The notes under the pieces are model-generated. The model worked only from the letters and a program-made list of their open reading frames with translations, was not told where the DNA came from and made no database searches. Below are positions 25,188-33,063 of a stretch of DNA of 38,448 bases, in pieces. The DNA lies in IMG/VR virus record IMGVR_UViG_3300001450_000030, positions 30,115-68,562 of that record; one strand, written 5' to 3'. A program made the position numbers and the translations under genes. The stretch is from a virus. The stretch's first letter is position 1. Every line of letters starts with the position of its first letter.

Positions 25188-25496
25188 CTATGCCCAAGGA
25201 TCTACATAGCCCTGCTCGGCCTGGGCTTCTGAGCGCTTCTTGATATTCTGGGTCAAGTAAAGAGTTTCGATTTCCTTTCCATCCTTAATTGCATCTCCAA
25301 ACTCCATAATCACATACTGGGGTGTACGTGGGGAATGAGAGTCATCGATGCGACCACGAGCAGTCATGATACTGATGATCCGCGAGGGAGGATTCATCAC
25401 ACGTTGAGTGCCACAGTCAAGCATGTAAAGCTTTCTATCTTCGAAAAGGTAGATGCCCTTCTCTCGATTCTTAAACTTGTTTTTTAGAGCTTCCAT
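25188..25496 (-). CDS. Unknown small protein (102 residues)
   Basis: The ATG at 25496 has GAGGAACAA upstream, overlapping the end of the thyX region. The protein has a basic N-terminus ('KNKFKNREKGIYLFEDRKLY'), a strand-rich middle and an acidic/Gln tail. It lies in the same leftward transcription unit as thyX and the Fe-S nuclease gene. No family is recognised. Confidence 0.72.
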   Translation of the reverse strand: MEALKNKFKNREKGIYLFEDRKLYMLDCGTQRVMNPPSRIISIMTARGRIDDSHSPRTPQYVIMEFGDAIKDGKEIETLYLTQNIKKRSEAQAEQGYVDPWA

Positions 25497-25503
25497 TTGT
25501 TCC

Positions 25504-26445
25504 TCAAATTAGATGATAGATGTCCAGCTTCTTCATGAGTGCAACTCTGTCAGACTTGGAATTAATTTCATGGTCTGAAAAAACTTGCTGTCTCAACTGT
25601 CGGGGCATATTCGCTAGACACCTTGGGTCTTTCCCACTTCCAAAGAATGAGTTAAGAAGGTTCCACTCTTGACGAGAAAACTTTCTTGCCTCTAATTGGT
25701 AATCACGGAATGCTTCAAAGGCAACAGGGTAAAGATCTTTTAGGATCTTTAGTGTCGCTTCTGCATATTCCCTGATCTCAGCTTGAGCATGGGGGTGCAA
25801 CCTCTGCAAGAGAAGACGCATCATGTCACCAAGGTTTATTGTCATGATGAGCTCTGTATACTGGCCTACTGGCAAGACGAAACGAGCCTGCTCTTTGGGA
25901 GCTCCCATCTCAAGCATCTTGTTATAGATGGCTCTTGAATGTTCATAGGCTTGAATCTGCAAGTGGGCAAGCTCCACCTGCATGGCTTCGTCTACGGAGC
26001 CCTCTGACACCTGCTTGTTGTGCTTTGAAGGGATGCGCCAATTGTCTACAATGATGCACTCGTCAGGCATGACACTATAGCGGGCAGACATCTCGCTCCT
26101 GTGGTGCCCACGAATGCGGCACCACTGAGCTACGATAGCAAGAGGCATCTTGTAATGCATCTTGATCTGCACACTAGCGAAGGGGGAGAAGTGCTCCTGG
26201 CTCATAAGGAACCTAAGAAGTTTGTAATCCTTTTCCGCATCTGCATTGCTAGATGCATTGCTGATATAGGAAACACGAGCCTGCTGAGAGATAGACCTGT
26301 CGTCTCCCATGCAATCATTGAGCCTTGCGAATCCATGACTGCCAACAGGTAGCTTTCTCTTCTTGATGTCTTGAATCTGGATAACTCTCTGGATGCCGTC
26401 AAGTGCATCCAGAGGGATCTTTAAGACAATCATGTCATCAGTCAT
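25504..26445 (-). CDS. thyX: Flavin-dependent thymidylate synthase ThyX
   Basis: This encodes 313 residues, overlapping the exonuclease stop by 8 bases. ThyX makes dTMP from dUMP with methylene-tetrahydrofolate and reduced FAD. Family features: 'HFSPFASVQIKMHYKMPLAI', the signature region at 110-123 (R-I-R-G-H-H-R-S-E-M-S-A-R-Y), 'EQARFVLPVGQYTELIMTIN', and 'HPHAQAEIREYAEATL'. The usual signature is RHRxxSxNExSxRY. Here the first His is Ile, the Ser is His and the Asn is Ser, while both Arg, the Glu, the last Ser and the RY are kept. It is longer than many ThyX proteins because of an N-terminal extension and a C-terminal tail. It supplies dTMP for phage DNA. Confidence 0.93.
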   Translation of the reverse strand: MTDDMIVLKIPLDALDGIQRVIQIQDIKKRKLPVGSHGFARLNDCMGDDRSISQQARVSYISNASSNADAEKDYKLLRFLMSQEHFSPFASVQIKMHYKMPLAIVAQWCRIRGHHRSEMSARYSVMPDECIIVDNWRIPSKHNKQVSEGSVDEAMQVELAHLQIQAYEHSRAIYNKMLEMGAPKEQARFVLPVGQYTELIMTINLGDMMRLLLQRLHPHAQAEIREYAEATLKILKDLYPVAFEAFRDYQLEARKFSRQEWNLLNSFFGSGKDPRCLANMPRQLRQQVFSDHEINSKSDRVALMKKLDIYHLI

Positions 26446-27046
26446 ATCTTAGTGCCTTCATCTTGCGAACCATGAGGATCTCATAGATCTGCGCGTAGCA
26501 GTCATGTAGAGCATCATGTGCGTTCATCCAGGTCAAAGACTTTCGGCTTACTCTTGAGCCCAGATTGACAACTGTTCTCTGGTCTCTTGAGTTCCAAAAG
26601 TTCCATGGCATCTCATCAGAGGTCATGCCTGCGCGAAGATATGCAGACTTAAGAATCGGAAGGTCGAAGTCAATTCCCCTAGACCAAACGGTTCTGTTCT
26701 TCCTGAGAAGAGGCTTTTCGTTTAGGCTAACAGACATAAACTCATCAAGCTTTTCAATTACTTCTGATTCAGAGATTCCATTTGAATTACATACGGAATC
26801 TCTTGCAGCCTGGCTCTGCTTAAGCCACCACTGGATGGTGGAGAAGTCATATGTGGCATCTCTGTGCGGCACAATGTCAAGTGACAGGGATCTCATCGCA
26901 CTGAAGTTTCCCTTCTCAATCATGCCAATGAGGTCAAGATTGATAGGGAACTGAACAATTGCAAGAGTGATAAATGCAGAATCTGGATTCTTTCCAAAGG
27001 TCTCTAGGTCCAACATGAAGTTGCTATTGCGACCATAATCTTTCAT
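26438..27046 (-). CDS. DEDDh-type 3'-5' exonuclease
   Basis: The start is ATG at 27046, which overlaps the small upstream gene (ATGA) and has GGGAG upstream; a GTG 15 codons earlier is in frame but would overlap that gene fully. The protein has 202 residues. Motifs of the DnaQ-like superfamily are present: 'MLDLETFGKNPDSAFITLAI' (Asp13, Glu15), 'VWSRGIDFDLPILKSAY' (Asp126 and Asp128), and 'NAHDALHDCYAQI' with His177 and Asp182. The pattern resembles the phage and bacterial exonucleases related to DexA and Rv2179c. A likely role is trimming or degradation of DNA or RNA ends. Confidence 0.85.
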   Translation of the reverse strand: MKDYGRNSNFMLDLETFGKNPDSAFITLAIVQFPINLDLIGMIEKGNFSAMRSLSLDIVPHRDATYDFSTIQWWLKQSQAARDSVCNSNGISESEVIEKLDEFMSVSLNEKPLLRKNRTVWSRGIDFDLPILKSAYLRAGMTSDEMPWNFWNSRDQRTVVNLGSRVSRKSLTWMNAHDALHDCYAQIYEILMVRKMKALRYD

Positions 27047-27204
27047 TTCTCGCTCCCGCTCTTTTCTTCGTCGATCAGTTCGGGTTCCCACTCGCCCTCG
27101 GTATAGCTATCGGTGGCCTTAATAAGGTCCACCAGCCATTGTGAAGTGAGGTTTTCTGAAAGATTTTCTCCTGAAACTTTTACTTGGAGAACTTTAGTTT
27201 TCAT
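27043..27204 (-). CDS. 53-residue small protein upstream of the exonuclease
   Basis: An ATG at 27204 opens a frame of 53 codons that ends in the ATGA overlap with the exonuclease start. The protein starts 'MKTKVLQVKVSGENLSENLT' and ends with an acidic tail ('EWEPELIDEEKSGSEK'). The coupling at both ends, the phage-like codon use, and the way it fixes the exonuclease start support it as real. The Shine-Dalgarno is weak. The function is unknown. Confidence 0.72.
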   Translation of the reverse strand: MKTKVLQVKVSGENLSENLTSQWLVDLIKATDSYTEGEWEPELIDEEKSGSEK

Positions 27205-27210
27205 GATTTC

Positions 27211-27795
27211 TTACTCACTAGTTTCGGTATCCTCGTTGGCCTTCTGCAAGACCTGTGCAATCTCTGGATCTGGATACCAGGTTTCAATAACTGCATCCCA
27301 GTTAATGGATTCTTTTCTCTTCCACAAAGTGGGGTGCAGCCAAATGTTTTGATCTTCTTTGCCAAGTAGCCTATTGAAAGGCTCCCATGTCTGAGACGCT
27401 TCTAGGAAGCGTTGCCACCCCAGAACAGGATGCTTTCTTGTAAGGCAGATATTGTGTCGACCATTATCGTCAACATCCCAAATACAAAACTCGTTTGAAT
27501 TCGGGAACAGTGTAGAAACTTCTGCAAGTGTAAGCTTTCGAAGGAATGGGATGCTTTCAATTGCAGCACCCTCCTTGTCCAGCATAATCTTGGAACTGTA
27601 CAAAGACTCAAGCTCTACACGAATTGGCTCAGATTTGTAAGCAGCCCAAGTTAGTACAGCTGCATTTACATCTTCTGGGTTGTCAATAGAAATGTATTGA
27701 ACGTCATTCAGATTGATGCAGGCGCGATCATGCATCCGTAGAACTTCTACGTCTCCATGAATTGTAATTTGAGTCGAGCTGATTTTGATACTCAA
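27211..27795 (-). CDS. Unknown protein (TTG start, 194 residues)
   Basis: The start chosen is TTG at 27795. A perfect AAGGAGG lies 5 bases upstream, immediately after the methyltransferase stop; the longer open frame would overlap that gene. The protein has a beta-rich N-terminal half ('SIKISSTQITIHGDVEVL') and a helical C-terminal half with many Trp ('PVLGWQRFLEASQTWEPFNR', 'ESINWDAVIETWYPDPEI'). It is not recognised. Its position after the methyltransferase-like gene gives no certain role. Confidence 0.75.
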   Translation of the reverse strand: MSIKISSTQITIHGDVEVLRMHDRACINLNDVQYISIDNPEDVNAAVLTWAAYKSEPIRVELESLYSSKIMLDKEGAAIESIPFLRKLTLAEVSTLFPNSNEFCIWDVDDNGRHNICLTRKHPVLGWQRFLEASQTWEPFNRLLGKEDQNIWLHPTLWKRKESINWDAVIETWYPDPEIAQVLQKANEDTETSE

Positions 27796-27805
27796 CTGAA
27801 CCTCC

Positions 27806-28591
27806 TTATGAATTTGCCTCAAAGAATGCTTTTGCAAACATCTTTGGGGTTTTGCTTCTTAGTCTTTTGTTTTTGCCTCCAAGCCATTGAATCCGACCAT
27901 GGCCTTTGTACTTGGAGTTGTCTGGCTTGCTCATTTTTTCGTTTGCTTTTGGAGCATTAAACTTCCCCCACAAGTGGGTATGCTTTGTGTATTGCTCTTC
28001 GTGGTCGGGCTGGTCAAGTCCTGGCACAAAGTGCCAGGGGTGGAAAGAGTATGGCGGTCTGCCAAGAGTGTCCTGTCTAAGACCAGTACCCGATTTGTTT
28101 GCAAGTCTACCAGGAGGATTTTCCAAAGCCCAGTTCTCTGGATCTAGTGCTTTGATAATTGCCCACTGGTGGTCAAACAAGTTCAGGTGAGCCTTTGTTG
28201 TGCCATCTCCATTCCACTTTCTCCAGTGGCGCACTCCAGCTTTTGTAAAGGCGGTACATGGGGTTGCTGAAAGCACCATGTGAGGTGTGAGCTCGGTTAA
28301 GATTTCGATTGAGCTCATAAAACTTGAAGCAACATGGTAGGCGTCAAGTGCTTCTCTTATGGAGAGCACTCCCCTGTGCTGAAGCTTTTCAGCCATAAAA
28401 ATCGCACCAAGGATTGCAAGAGAAGAGCATTTCATAATGTCGCCCTGGATTCCCAGACAGTTGGAAACACTGTCTGGGTCAATAAGGCTGTCAACTCTGA
28501 CTACGGTCCAGCCTGCATCAGTATATGGCTGAGACCAAGTTCCACTGTGGTCAAATAGGCTTACCAGAATCTTTCTTTTCACTTGCGTCAT
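27806..28591 (-). CDS. DNA (cytosine-5)-methyltransferase-like protein
   Basis: The ATG at 28591 has AAGGAAAAAGAAA upstream; a TTG nine codons earlier is in frame. The protein has 261 residues. Motif I: 'ILVSLFDHSGTWSQPYTDAG', with Asp34 later in 'VVRVDS'. Motif IV: 'SATPCTAFTKAGVRHWRKW', with the catalytic-type Cys112. Motif VI: 'WALENPPGRLAN' (Glu157). Many phage Dcm-like proteins have this 'PCT-x-F-x-x-AG' and 'ENP-x-GR' form. It is short and lacks a clear target-recognition domain, so specificity is unknown. It may protect phage DNA from host nucleases. The 5' end overlaps the resolvase-like gene by 41 bases. Confidence 0.8.
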   Translation of the reverse strand: MTQVKRKILVSLFDHSGTWSQPYTDAGWTVVRVDSLIDPDSVSNCLGIQGDIMKCSSLAILGAIFMAEKLQHRGVLSIREALDAYHVASSFMSSIEILTELTPHMVLSATPCTAFTKAGVRHWRKWNGDGTTKAHLNLFDHQWAIIKALDPENWALENPPGRLANKSGTGLRQDTLGRPPYSFHPWHFVPGLDQPDHEEQYTKHTHLWGKFNAPKANEKMSKPDNSKYKGHGRIQWLGGKNKRLRSKTPKMFAKAFFEANS

Positions 28592-29318
28592 TTTCTTTTT
28601 CCTTTTTGTAATTGCCAAAGTGTCTAGAGGGGCTGTCTGAAGAGTAGGTTCTTACTTGAAACTCTTCTGTATTTGAGTCTGCCATCCACAGCTGGTAAGA
28701 GATGTCGCCTCTTTCAATAGCCTGGGCTACCCTGGTCTGGTCAATGCTAAAGAATGTATAAGCTGGGTCATACTTCTTGTACTTGCCAACCTTGTCCTTC
28801 GAGTTGATAATGTTACTGATGCGGACGCTTGTCTTGGCGTCCGCAAAGATGATCTCCACTGGGACATCTTCAGATCTATGAAGGTTCTTGAAGACTACAA
28901 AGTCGAACACACCACCAAGCCATCTGATGTCACGAGGGTCAATCCCTTCTTCCTGCGCAGCAAGAAGAGGGAGCAAGGAGTGCTGTGCAGCGTTTCCAAA
29001 GCGAACAGCCTTGGTCTGACGCCTTGAAGACTTGCGAGCCTCCTCAATGGCCTTATGGTGCTTCTGAGACAGAGCTTTAATTGCATTGTCTCTTTCTTCT
29101 CTCATTACAGATGCCTGTCTTAGCAGATTGGATGAGTTCAGATTGACAAGGTTTTCAATTCTTTCTGAACTCTTCTCATTGATTTCCTTGATTTTGTTTT
29201 GCCAAAACTCACTAGTTGATTTAATTGCGGCTGCAATTCTGACTGTTCTAATTGAAATGTGATACGCAGTTAATGCAATAATCGCAAGGATTAGCAGATA
29301 GGTATGTAGCTCAATCAT
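28551..29318 (-). CDS. Membrane-anchored Holliday-junction-resolvase-like endonuclease
   Basis: This encodes 255 residues. Residues 1-22 form one membrane helix ('LLILAIIALTAYH'), about 35-95 a coiled coil, and about 100-180 the nuclease-like domain: 'SLLPLLAAQEEGIDPRDIRW', 'LGGVFDFVVFKNLH' (Asp139), and 'VEIIFADAKTSVRISNI' with Asp160 and Lys162. This matches the family 'endonuclease related to archaeal Holliday junction resolvase' (PF10107), which also has an N-terminal membrane segment and coil. The usual ExK is DxK here. The C-terminus is Lys/Ser-rich. Activity is inferred. Confidence 0.78.
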   Translation of the reverse strand: MIELHTYLLILAIIALTAYHISIRTVRIAAAIKSTSEFWQNKIKEINEKSSERIENLVNLNSSNLLRQASVMREERDNAIKALSQKHHKAIEEARKSSRRQTKAVRFGNAAQHSLLPLLAAQEEGIDPRDIRWLGGVFDFVVFKNLHRSEDVPVEIIFADAKTSVRISNIINSKDKVGKYKKYDPAYTFFSIDQTRVAQAIERGDISYQLWMADSNTEEFQVRTYSSDSPSRHFGNYKKEKENDASEKKDSGKPI

Positions 29319-29319
29319 T

Positions 29320-29631
29320 TCAATGAACCTTTCTGAAAGAGAAGCATCTTACTTTTACAGTAGCCTGTTCGGGAGCAATTCGAAACTGGAAGTCTACACG
29401 AATGCCAGTCTTTTCCTCAATCAAAGCAGTGGCATGAGCGTACACTTGAGAAACCACTTCCGACCAATCTTCATCAGACATGTCTGATGTGAGCTCTCCT
29501 ATGTACTGAGCGCTTTCTGAAGAGATCGTTTTAATACAAAGGACTTCGTCGTCGGTGAGGTCTGTTGCAGAAACAATGACCTCACCTGGTAGGGGCTCTG
29601 AAGTAGATGGCCATTCTGTTGGGTCAACCAT
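29320..29631 (-). CDS. Unknown acidic small protein (103 residues)
   Basis: The ATG at 29631 overlaps the previous stop by 8 bases and has GGGTGAAGAAA upstream; an upstream in-frame start 15 codons earlier would overlap that gene further. The protein is acidic with a helical middle ('SDEDWSEVVSQVYAHATALI') and a beta C-terminus ('GIRVDFQFRIAPEQATVKVR'). No family is known. Confidence 0.7.
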   Translation of the reverse strand: MVDPTEWPSTSEPLPGEVIVSATDLTDDEVLCIKTISSESAQYIGELTSDMSDEDWSEVVSQVYAHATALIEEKTGIRVDFQFRIAPEQATVKVRCFSFRKVH

Positions 29632-29860
29632 TTTCTTCACCCAAAGACTTGAACACAACAGTCTGAACGTATGCATTTTCTGTATTTGGAATCAAATTAG
29701 AATTGTGAATGGAGTAGTCATACTTTTGAGTAAAGAAGTCCCATCCAAAATGTTCAAAGATATCAAGCACCTGCTCTGCTTCTAGGTCTGTGTCTAGGGT
29801 AAACACTGCATGAGGCCTGTCCATTGGCACAAATAGCTTTACCTTGTTTTTGTTCTTCAT
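29624..29860 (-). CDS. Unknown small protein (78 residues)
   Basis: The ATG at 29860 has AGGAGAATTTAA upstream, with the Shine-Dalgarno on the stop of the Gp88-like gene. The protein has a basic N-terminus and a short alpha/beta core ('AVFTLDTDLEAEQVLDIFEH'). It overlaps the next gene by 8 bases. The function is unknown. Confidence 0.7.
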   Translation of the reverse strand: MKNKNKVKLFVPMDRPHAVFTLDTDLEAEQVLDIFEHFGWDFFTQKYDYSIHNSNLIPNTENAYVQTVVFKSLGEENG

Positions 29861-29870
29861 TTAAATTCTC

Positions 29871-30557
29871 CTAGTGAATGTGGAATACAACCCCACTCTT
29901 TCGCTTTCCAGGTGGCTTGAAGCAGTAAGTGCAGCCACTGCAAGACACTGTCTTCTTGGACGCCTCTCCTGCAGACATGCCCTTTTCTACAAGCTTGTCC
30001 TTAATCTTTTGATTCGCACACTTAATGTAGGAGCTATAGTCGCCATCTTCAAACTCCTGCCAAGTGTTAACAATGTCAGCCACTCTCATCCAAGACGGTG
30101 GCACTTCATTTAGGCCACGAATCTCTTCGTCAACAGATGCAAAGATCTCCGCATTGGGAAGACCGTCAATGTACTGGATAAATGGCATGAAGCTTTGATC
30201 ACGCCACTGTCGGGTGAACATGAAAAACTTGTGATTTTGATTGCGCTCAATAATCTGAGCCCACTTTGCAATGTAGTCCAGGCTGTAGAAGTCTCCTTCA
30301 ACATGGATGCGAACAACTACATTGCCTCTCTTGCGAGATAGCTCTCCGCAGATTTCCTCAACAAATGTGTCTTGCTTTGATGCGTCGTAAGACACATCTC
30401 TTGAGGTGCGAACATTTCTAAACATGGAAGGACCCTTCATTGTATAGCAGGCCTTCTCGCACATCTTGCTTCTGTTGGGGCAGGTTTCAATTGCAGGAAT
30501 GGAGAATGTCCAAATGCCATTGCCCAACTTCGAGTTTCCCTTTTTCAATAATCCCAT
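29871..30557 (-). CDS. Gp88-family Cys-rich protein
   Basis: This encodes 228 residues; AGGAAACTAAT-ATG precedes it. The N-terminus resembles the phage Gp88 family (first named in mycobacteriophages): 'NGIWTFSIPAIETCPNRSKM' then 'CEKACYTMKG', with Cys26, Cys33 and Cys37. A core 'VVVRIHVEGDFYSLDYIAKW' and 'HKFFMFTRQWRD' follow. Near the C-terminus 'CSGCTYCFKPPG' adds three more Cys (206, 209, 212). The Cys groups suggest a metal or Fe-S cluster. The biochemical role of the family is not settled. Confidence 0.85.
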   Translation of the reverse strand: MGLLKKGNSKLGNGIWTFSIPAIETCPNRSKMCEKACYTMKGPSMFRNVRTSRDVSYDASKQDTFVEEICGELSRKRGNVVVRIHVEGDFYSLDYIAKWAQIIERNQNHKFFMFTRQWRDQSFMPFIQYIDGLPNAEIFASVDEEIRGLNEVPPSWMRVADIVNTWQEFEDGDYSSYIKCANQKIKDKLVEKGMSAGEASKKTVSCSGCTYCFKPPGKRKSGVVFHIH

Positions 30558-30578
30558 ATTAGTTTCCTATTAATTTGT

Positions 30579-30606
30579 TAGCCGGGGCAATGCCCCCTTG
30601 CGGCTA
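30579..30606 (-). promoter_or_regulatory. Intergenic hairpin over the primase-helicase stop
   Basis: TAGCC pairs with GGCTA (outer) and GGGGC with GCCCC (inner); a bulge separates them. On the - strand the TAG stop of the primase-helicase gene is part of the stem. No T-run follows, so it may be a weak terminator or an mRNA-stabilising element rather than a strong stop. Confidence 0.5.
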
Positions 30607-33063
30607 GTAGTCTTCGTAAGAGATGCCAAGCGAACCCTCTTGATCAACAGGAGCATTCATTTGCTCCATGATTGCAGGGGACATTAGAGTGAGATCTCTT
30701 GGATTCAGATTAAGTTTAAGAATACCGACCTTGTCAGAATTGACACCAGTAAGCTTGTTCTTTTCCATCTTGATTGCAAGTTGTGGTCTTGTTTGACCAT
30801 GCTCGTCTCGCCAAGTAAACTGGGCGCCAGCTCCCCTGACCACGACGTCATTGATGACATGAGCAATAATGTGAGGTCTATACTGGACCTCGCGAGCATC
30901 AGCAAGCTCGTCCATTGTTGGCCACTTGAGCTGGTTCATGTCATCCACTAGCTGCACCTTGCGATACTCTGCGGTACACATGAAAGCGCACTTGTAGTTG
31001 ACGCTAAAGTCTGTCAGAATGTCTGTATGTTCTGTTAGCTTGTCATTGCGACTTGTTGAGTTTGAGCTGGCAAGTGCAGAGTTATACATGTTGTCCTGAA
31101 TGACCATTAGCTTCTTGTCTGGGTATCTATTTCTTACGTACTCAAGCATCTGCTGGAGAACTGCAATCTTTTTTCCCTCTACTCTGTCCAGCATGATTAG
31201 TCTTTCATTGCGAACGTAGTCTCGGAAAAGCTTTCTTGTTCTTTCGTACTCATTTCTAATGAGTTCATTTCGGATCTTATGAGGCTGAGAGAAGTGAGCC
31301 AGCATCATACTTGGTGATGTGTGGACATCTCTTGTCATGAAGCTCATCATGGACTGGAACATAGGGACGACGCTAGTATAGGCGTCGTCTGTAAGGTGAA
31401 AGATTACAATGGAGTCAGGGTCGTTGACAACAATATCGCAACCCATGCTTCTCAAGACAGCAGATTTTCCATGGTGTGCCTTCCCACCGAGTAGACCAAG
31501 GACTCCTTCTGTCCAGTTGCAGTTGTTAAAGCATGCCTTGAACTCTGGCCAGAACTTCATATTGAATTCAGAACCACCATCCATTTCAGAAAGCTGCTGC
31601 TGTCTGAGTTCGTGAGAGTCAAACTTTTCCAACTGATAGTCTCTTCCATAGGTAACTTTGCCATAGTCATTGCTGATCTTGTTTAGGTCAGACTGATGCT
31701 GAATTAGCAAAGTGTCAATCTGCGATGGATCTTGCTTTGCACCCTGAACGTACTCGTCCAAGGTAGCAAGGAACCTCCCATTCTTTTCGTCTTCAACAGA
31801 GTTCAGAATTCTATTAACGTCCTGAAGCAGACTGAAATATGAGATTCCAGTCTTCAGCTCAAGAGACCGAAGCATTACCTCTCGTCTTGACGACATGGTT
31901 TCAAGTGCGATAGCGGGGATCATCTTGTCGACAATCTCCAAAGGATCTGTTCCGTCTTCAACCCGAGAAAGAGACCATTCGAATGCACTAACTCTTTTGA
32001 GCTGGTTAAAGGAGTCTGCATCAGCAGCGTCAATCAAATACTCGTCAAGATCTTTTGCTTCGCAATCTGTTGGAGGCATCAGGACCTTTAGCTCCAAGCT
32101 GGTCCCAGCGTGCTTGTCAATGGCACGCTGGATGCCTTCCTGGCCGGCATTATCCCAGTCAAACGCAATGCATACTCTTCGGATTCCAATCTTCTTGATC
32201 AGTCTAAGCTGCTCGGAAGAAAGGTTGGCAGAGCCAACAGCGGCAACGTTGGTAATTCCAATTCTGTTAAGCTGCAAGACCTCGCCCATGCCCTCGACCA
32301 AGTACAAGCCCTTTGTCCTTGCAGTCTTCGCTGCAACATCAATGCCCATAAGAGCATTTTTCTTTGTGAAGATTGTAGTGTTTGGAGTGTTAATCCACTT
32401 ACGACTACCTTCGTAAGACTTTTCCTGTCTTGAGTTGAACGCAATTGGGTTGCCATTGTAGTCCCTAATGACAAAGGTTGTCATTGTCTGCCCGATATAC
32501 TGAACAGGAGACCCAGAGGGAAGCAGCCCTCTTCTGGAGGAAACAATTTGTGGATCCCAACCCTTTGAAATTAGGTTGGATCTGATTTCGTCAGGATCTG
32601 CAGAGCCATATGTAAGAAGTGAATTGCCTTCATCATCAAGCCAGTTGCGAGACTCCATGTAATCCTTGCATGGGTCTGGGTCAAGCATGTCTGCAATATC
32701 AGAAACAAGCTGTCGGTCAAGACGTCGAGCCTTGTCGACTTCTGTTTCCAGCCCATACCTAATAGCAAGATTAAATCGCTTTGCTAGATCTTCAACAGCA
32801 TGGATGAATCCATCGCCCTCGATGTTCTTTCCCTCCAAGATAGAGTATGCATCAAAAGTACTAAAAGCCCTCTTGCAAGATCCCTGGCAATACATCTTTG
32901 GTACAAGATCACGATCAAGAAGATACATTGATGGAGTGTTTTCATTGTGTGCGAAACACGAAACTGGCTTTCCTGGGGATGGAAAGATGTTCTGGGTAGA
33001 CAAGTAGTCTACTAGTCTTCTTTTGATTTCTGGAACGAGTTCTTCTACGTTCTTGATATTCAT
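30604..33063 (-). CDS. Fused DNA primase-helicase
   Basis: The start chosen is ATG at 33063, in the upstream stop (TAATG) with CAGGAGCGAATA upstream; a TTG 24 codons earlier is unlikely. The protein has 819 residues. It starts with a CHC2-type zinc site (Cys36, His39, Cys59, Cys63). A TOPRIM domain follows with 'GLYLVEGMGEVLQL' (Glu257) and 'VCIAFDWDNAGQEG' (Asp302, Asp304). The C-terminal part has a RecA-like ATPase with Walker A 'GGKAHHGKS' (526-534) and a weak Walker B-like 'KKLMVIQDN' (about 651-658). The order is that of T7 gp4-type bifunctional enzymes: it primes and unwinds DNA at the fork. Confidence 0.9.
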   Translation of the reverse strand: MNIKNVEELVPEIKRRLVDYLSTQNIFPSPGKPVSCFAHNENTPSMYLLDRDLVPKMYCQGSCKRAFSTFDAYSILEGKNIEGDGFIHAVEDLAKRFNLAIRYGLETEVDKARRLDRQLVSDIADMLDPDPCKDYMESRNWLDDEGNSLLTYGSADPDEIRSNLISKGWDPQIVSSRRGLLPSGSPVQYIGQTMTTFVIRDYNGNPIAFNSRQEKSYEGSRKWINTPNTTIFTKKNALMGIDVAAKTARTKGLYLVEGMGEVLQLNRIGITNVAAVGSANLSSEQLRLIKKIGIRRVCIAFDWDNAGQEGIQRAIDKHAGTSLELKVLMPPTDCEAKDLDEYLIDAADADSFNQLKRVSAFEWSLSRVEDGTDPLEIVDKMIPAIALETMSSRREVMLRSLELKTGISYFSLLQDVNRILNSVEDEKNGRFLATLDEYVQGAKQDPSQIDTLLIQHQSDLNKISNDYGKVTYGRDYQLEKFDSHELRQQQLSEMDGGSEFNMKFWPEFKACFNNCNWTEGVLGLLGGKAHHGKSAVLRSMGCDIVVNDPDSIVIFHLTDDAYTSVVPMFQSMMSFMTRDVHTSPSMMLAHFSQPHKIRNELIRNEYERTRKLFRDYVRNERLIMLDRVEGKKIAVLQQMLEYVRNRYPDKKLMVIQDNMYNSALASSNSTSRNDKLTEHTDILTDFSVNYKCAFMCTAEYRKVQLVDDMNQLKWPTMDELADAREVQYRPHIIAHVINDVVVRGAGAQFTWRDEHGQTRPQLAIKMEKNKLTGVNSDKVGILKLNLNPRDLTLMSPAIMEQMNAPVDQEGSLGISYEDY

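Noticed and set aside
31895-32433. Rightward frames inside the primase-helicase
   Set aside because: They are shadows of the primase-helicase gene, whose TOPRIM and ATPase motifs are clear.
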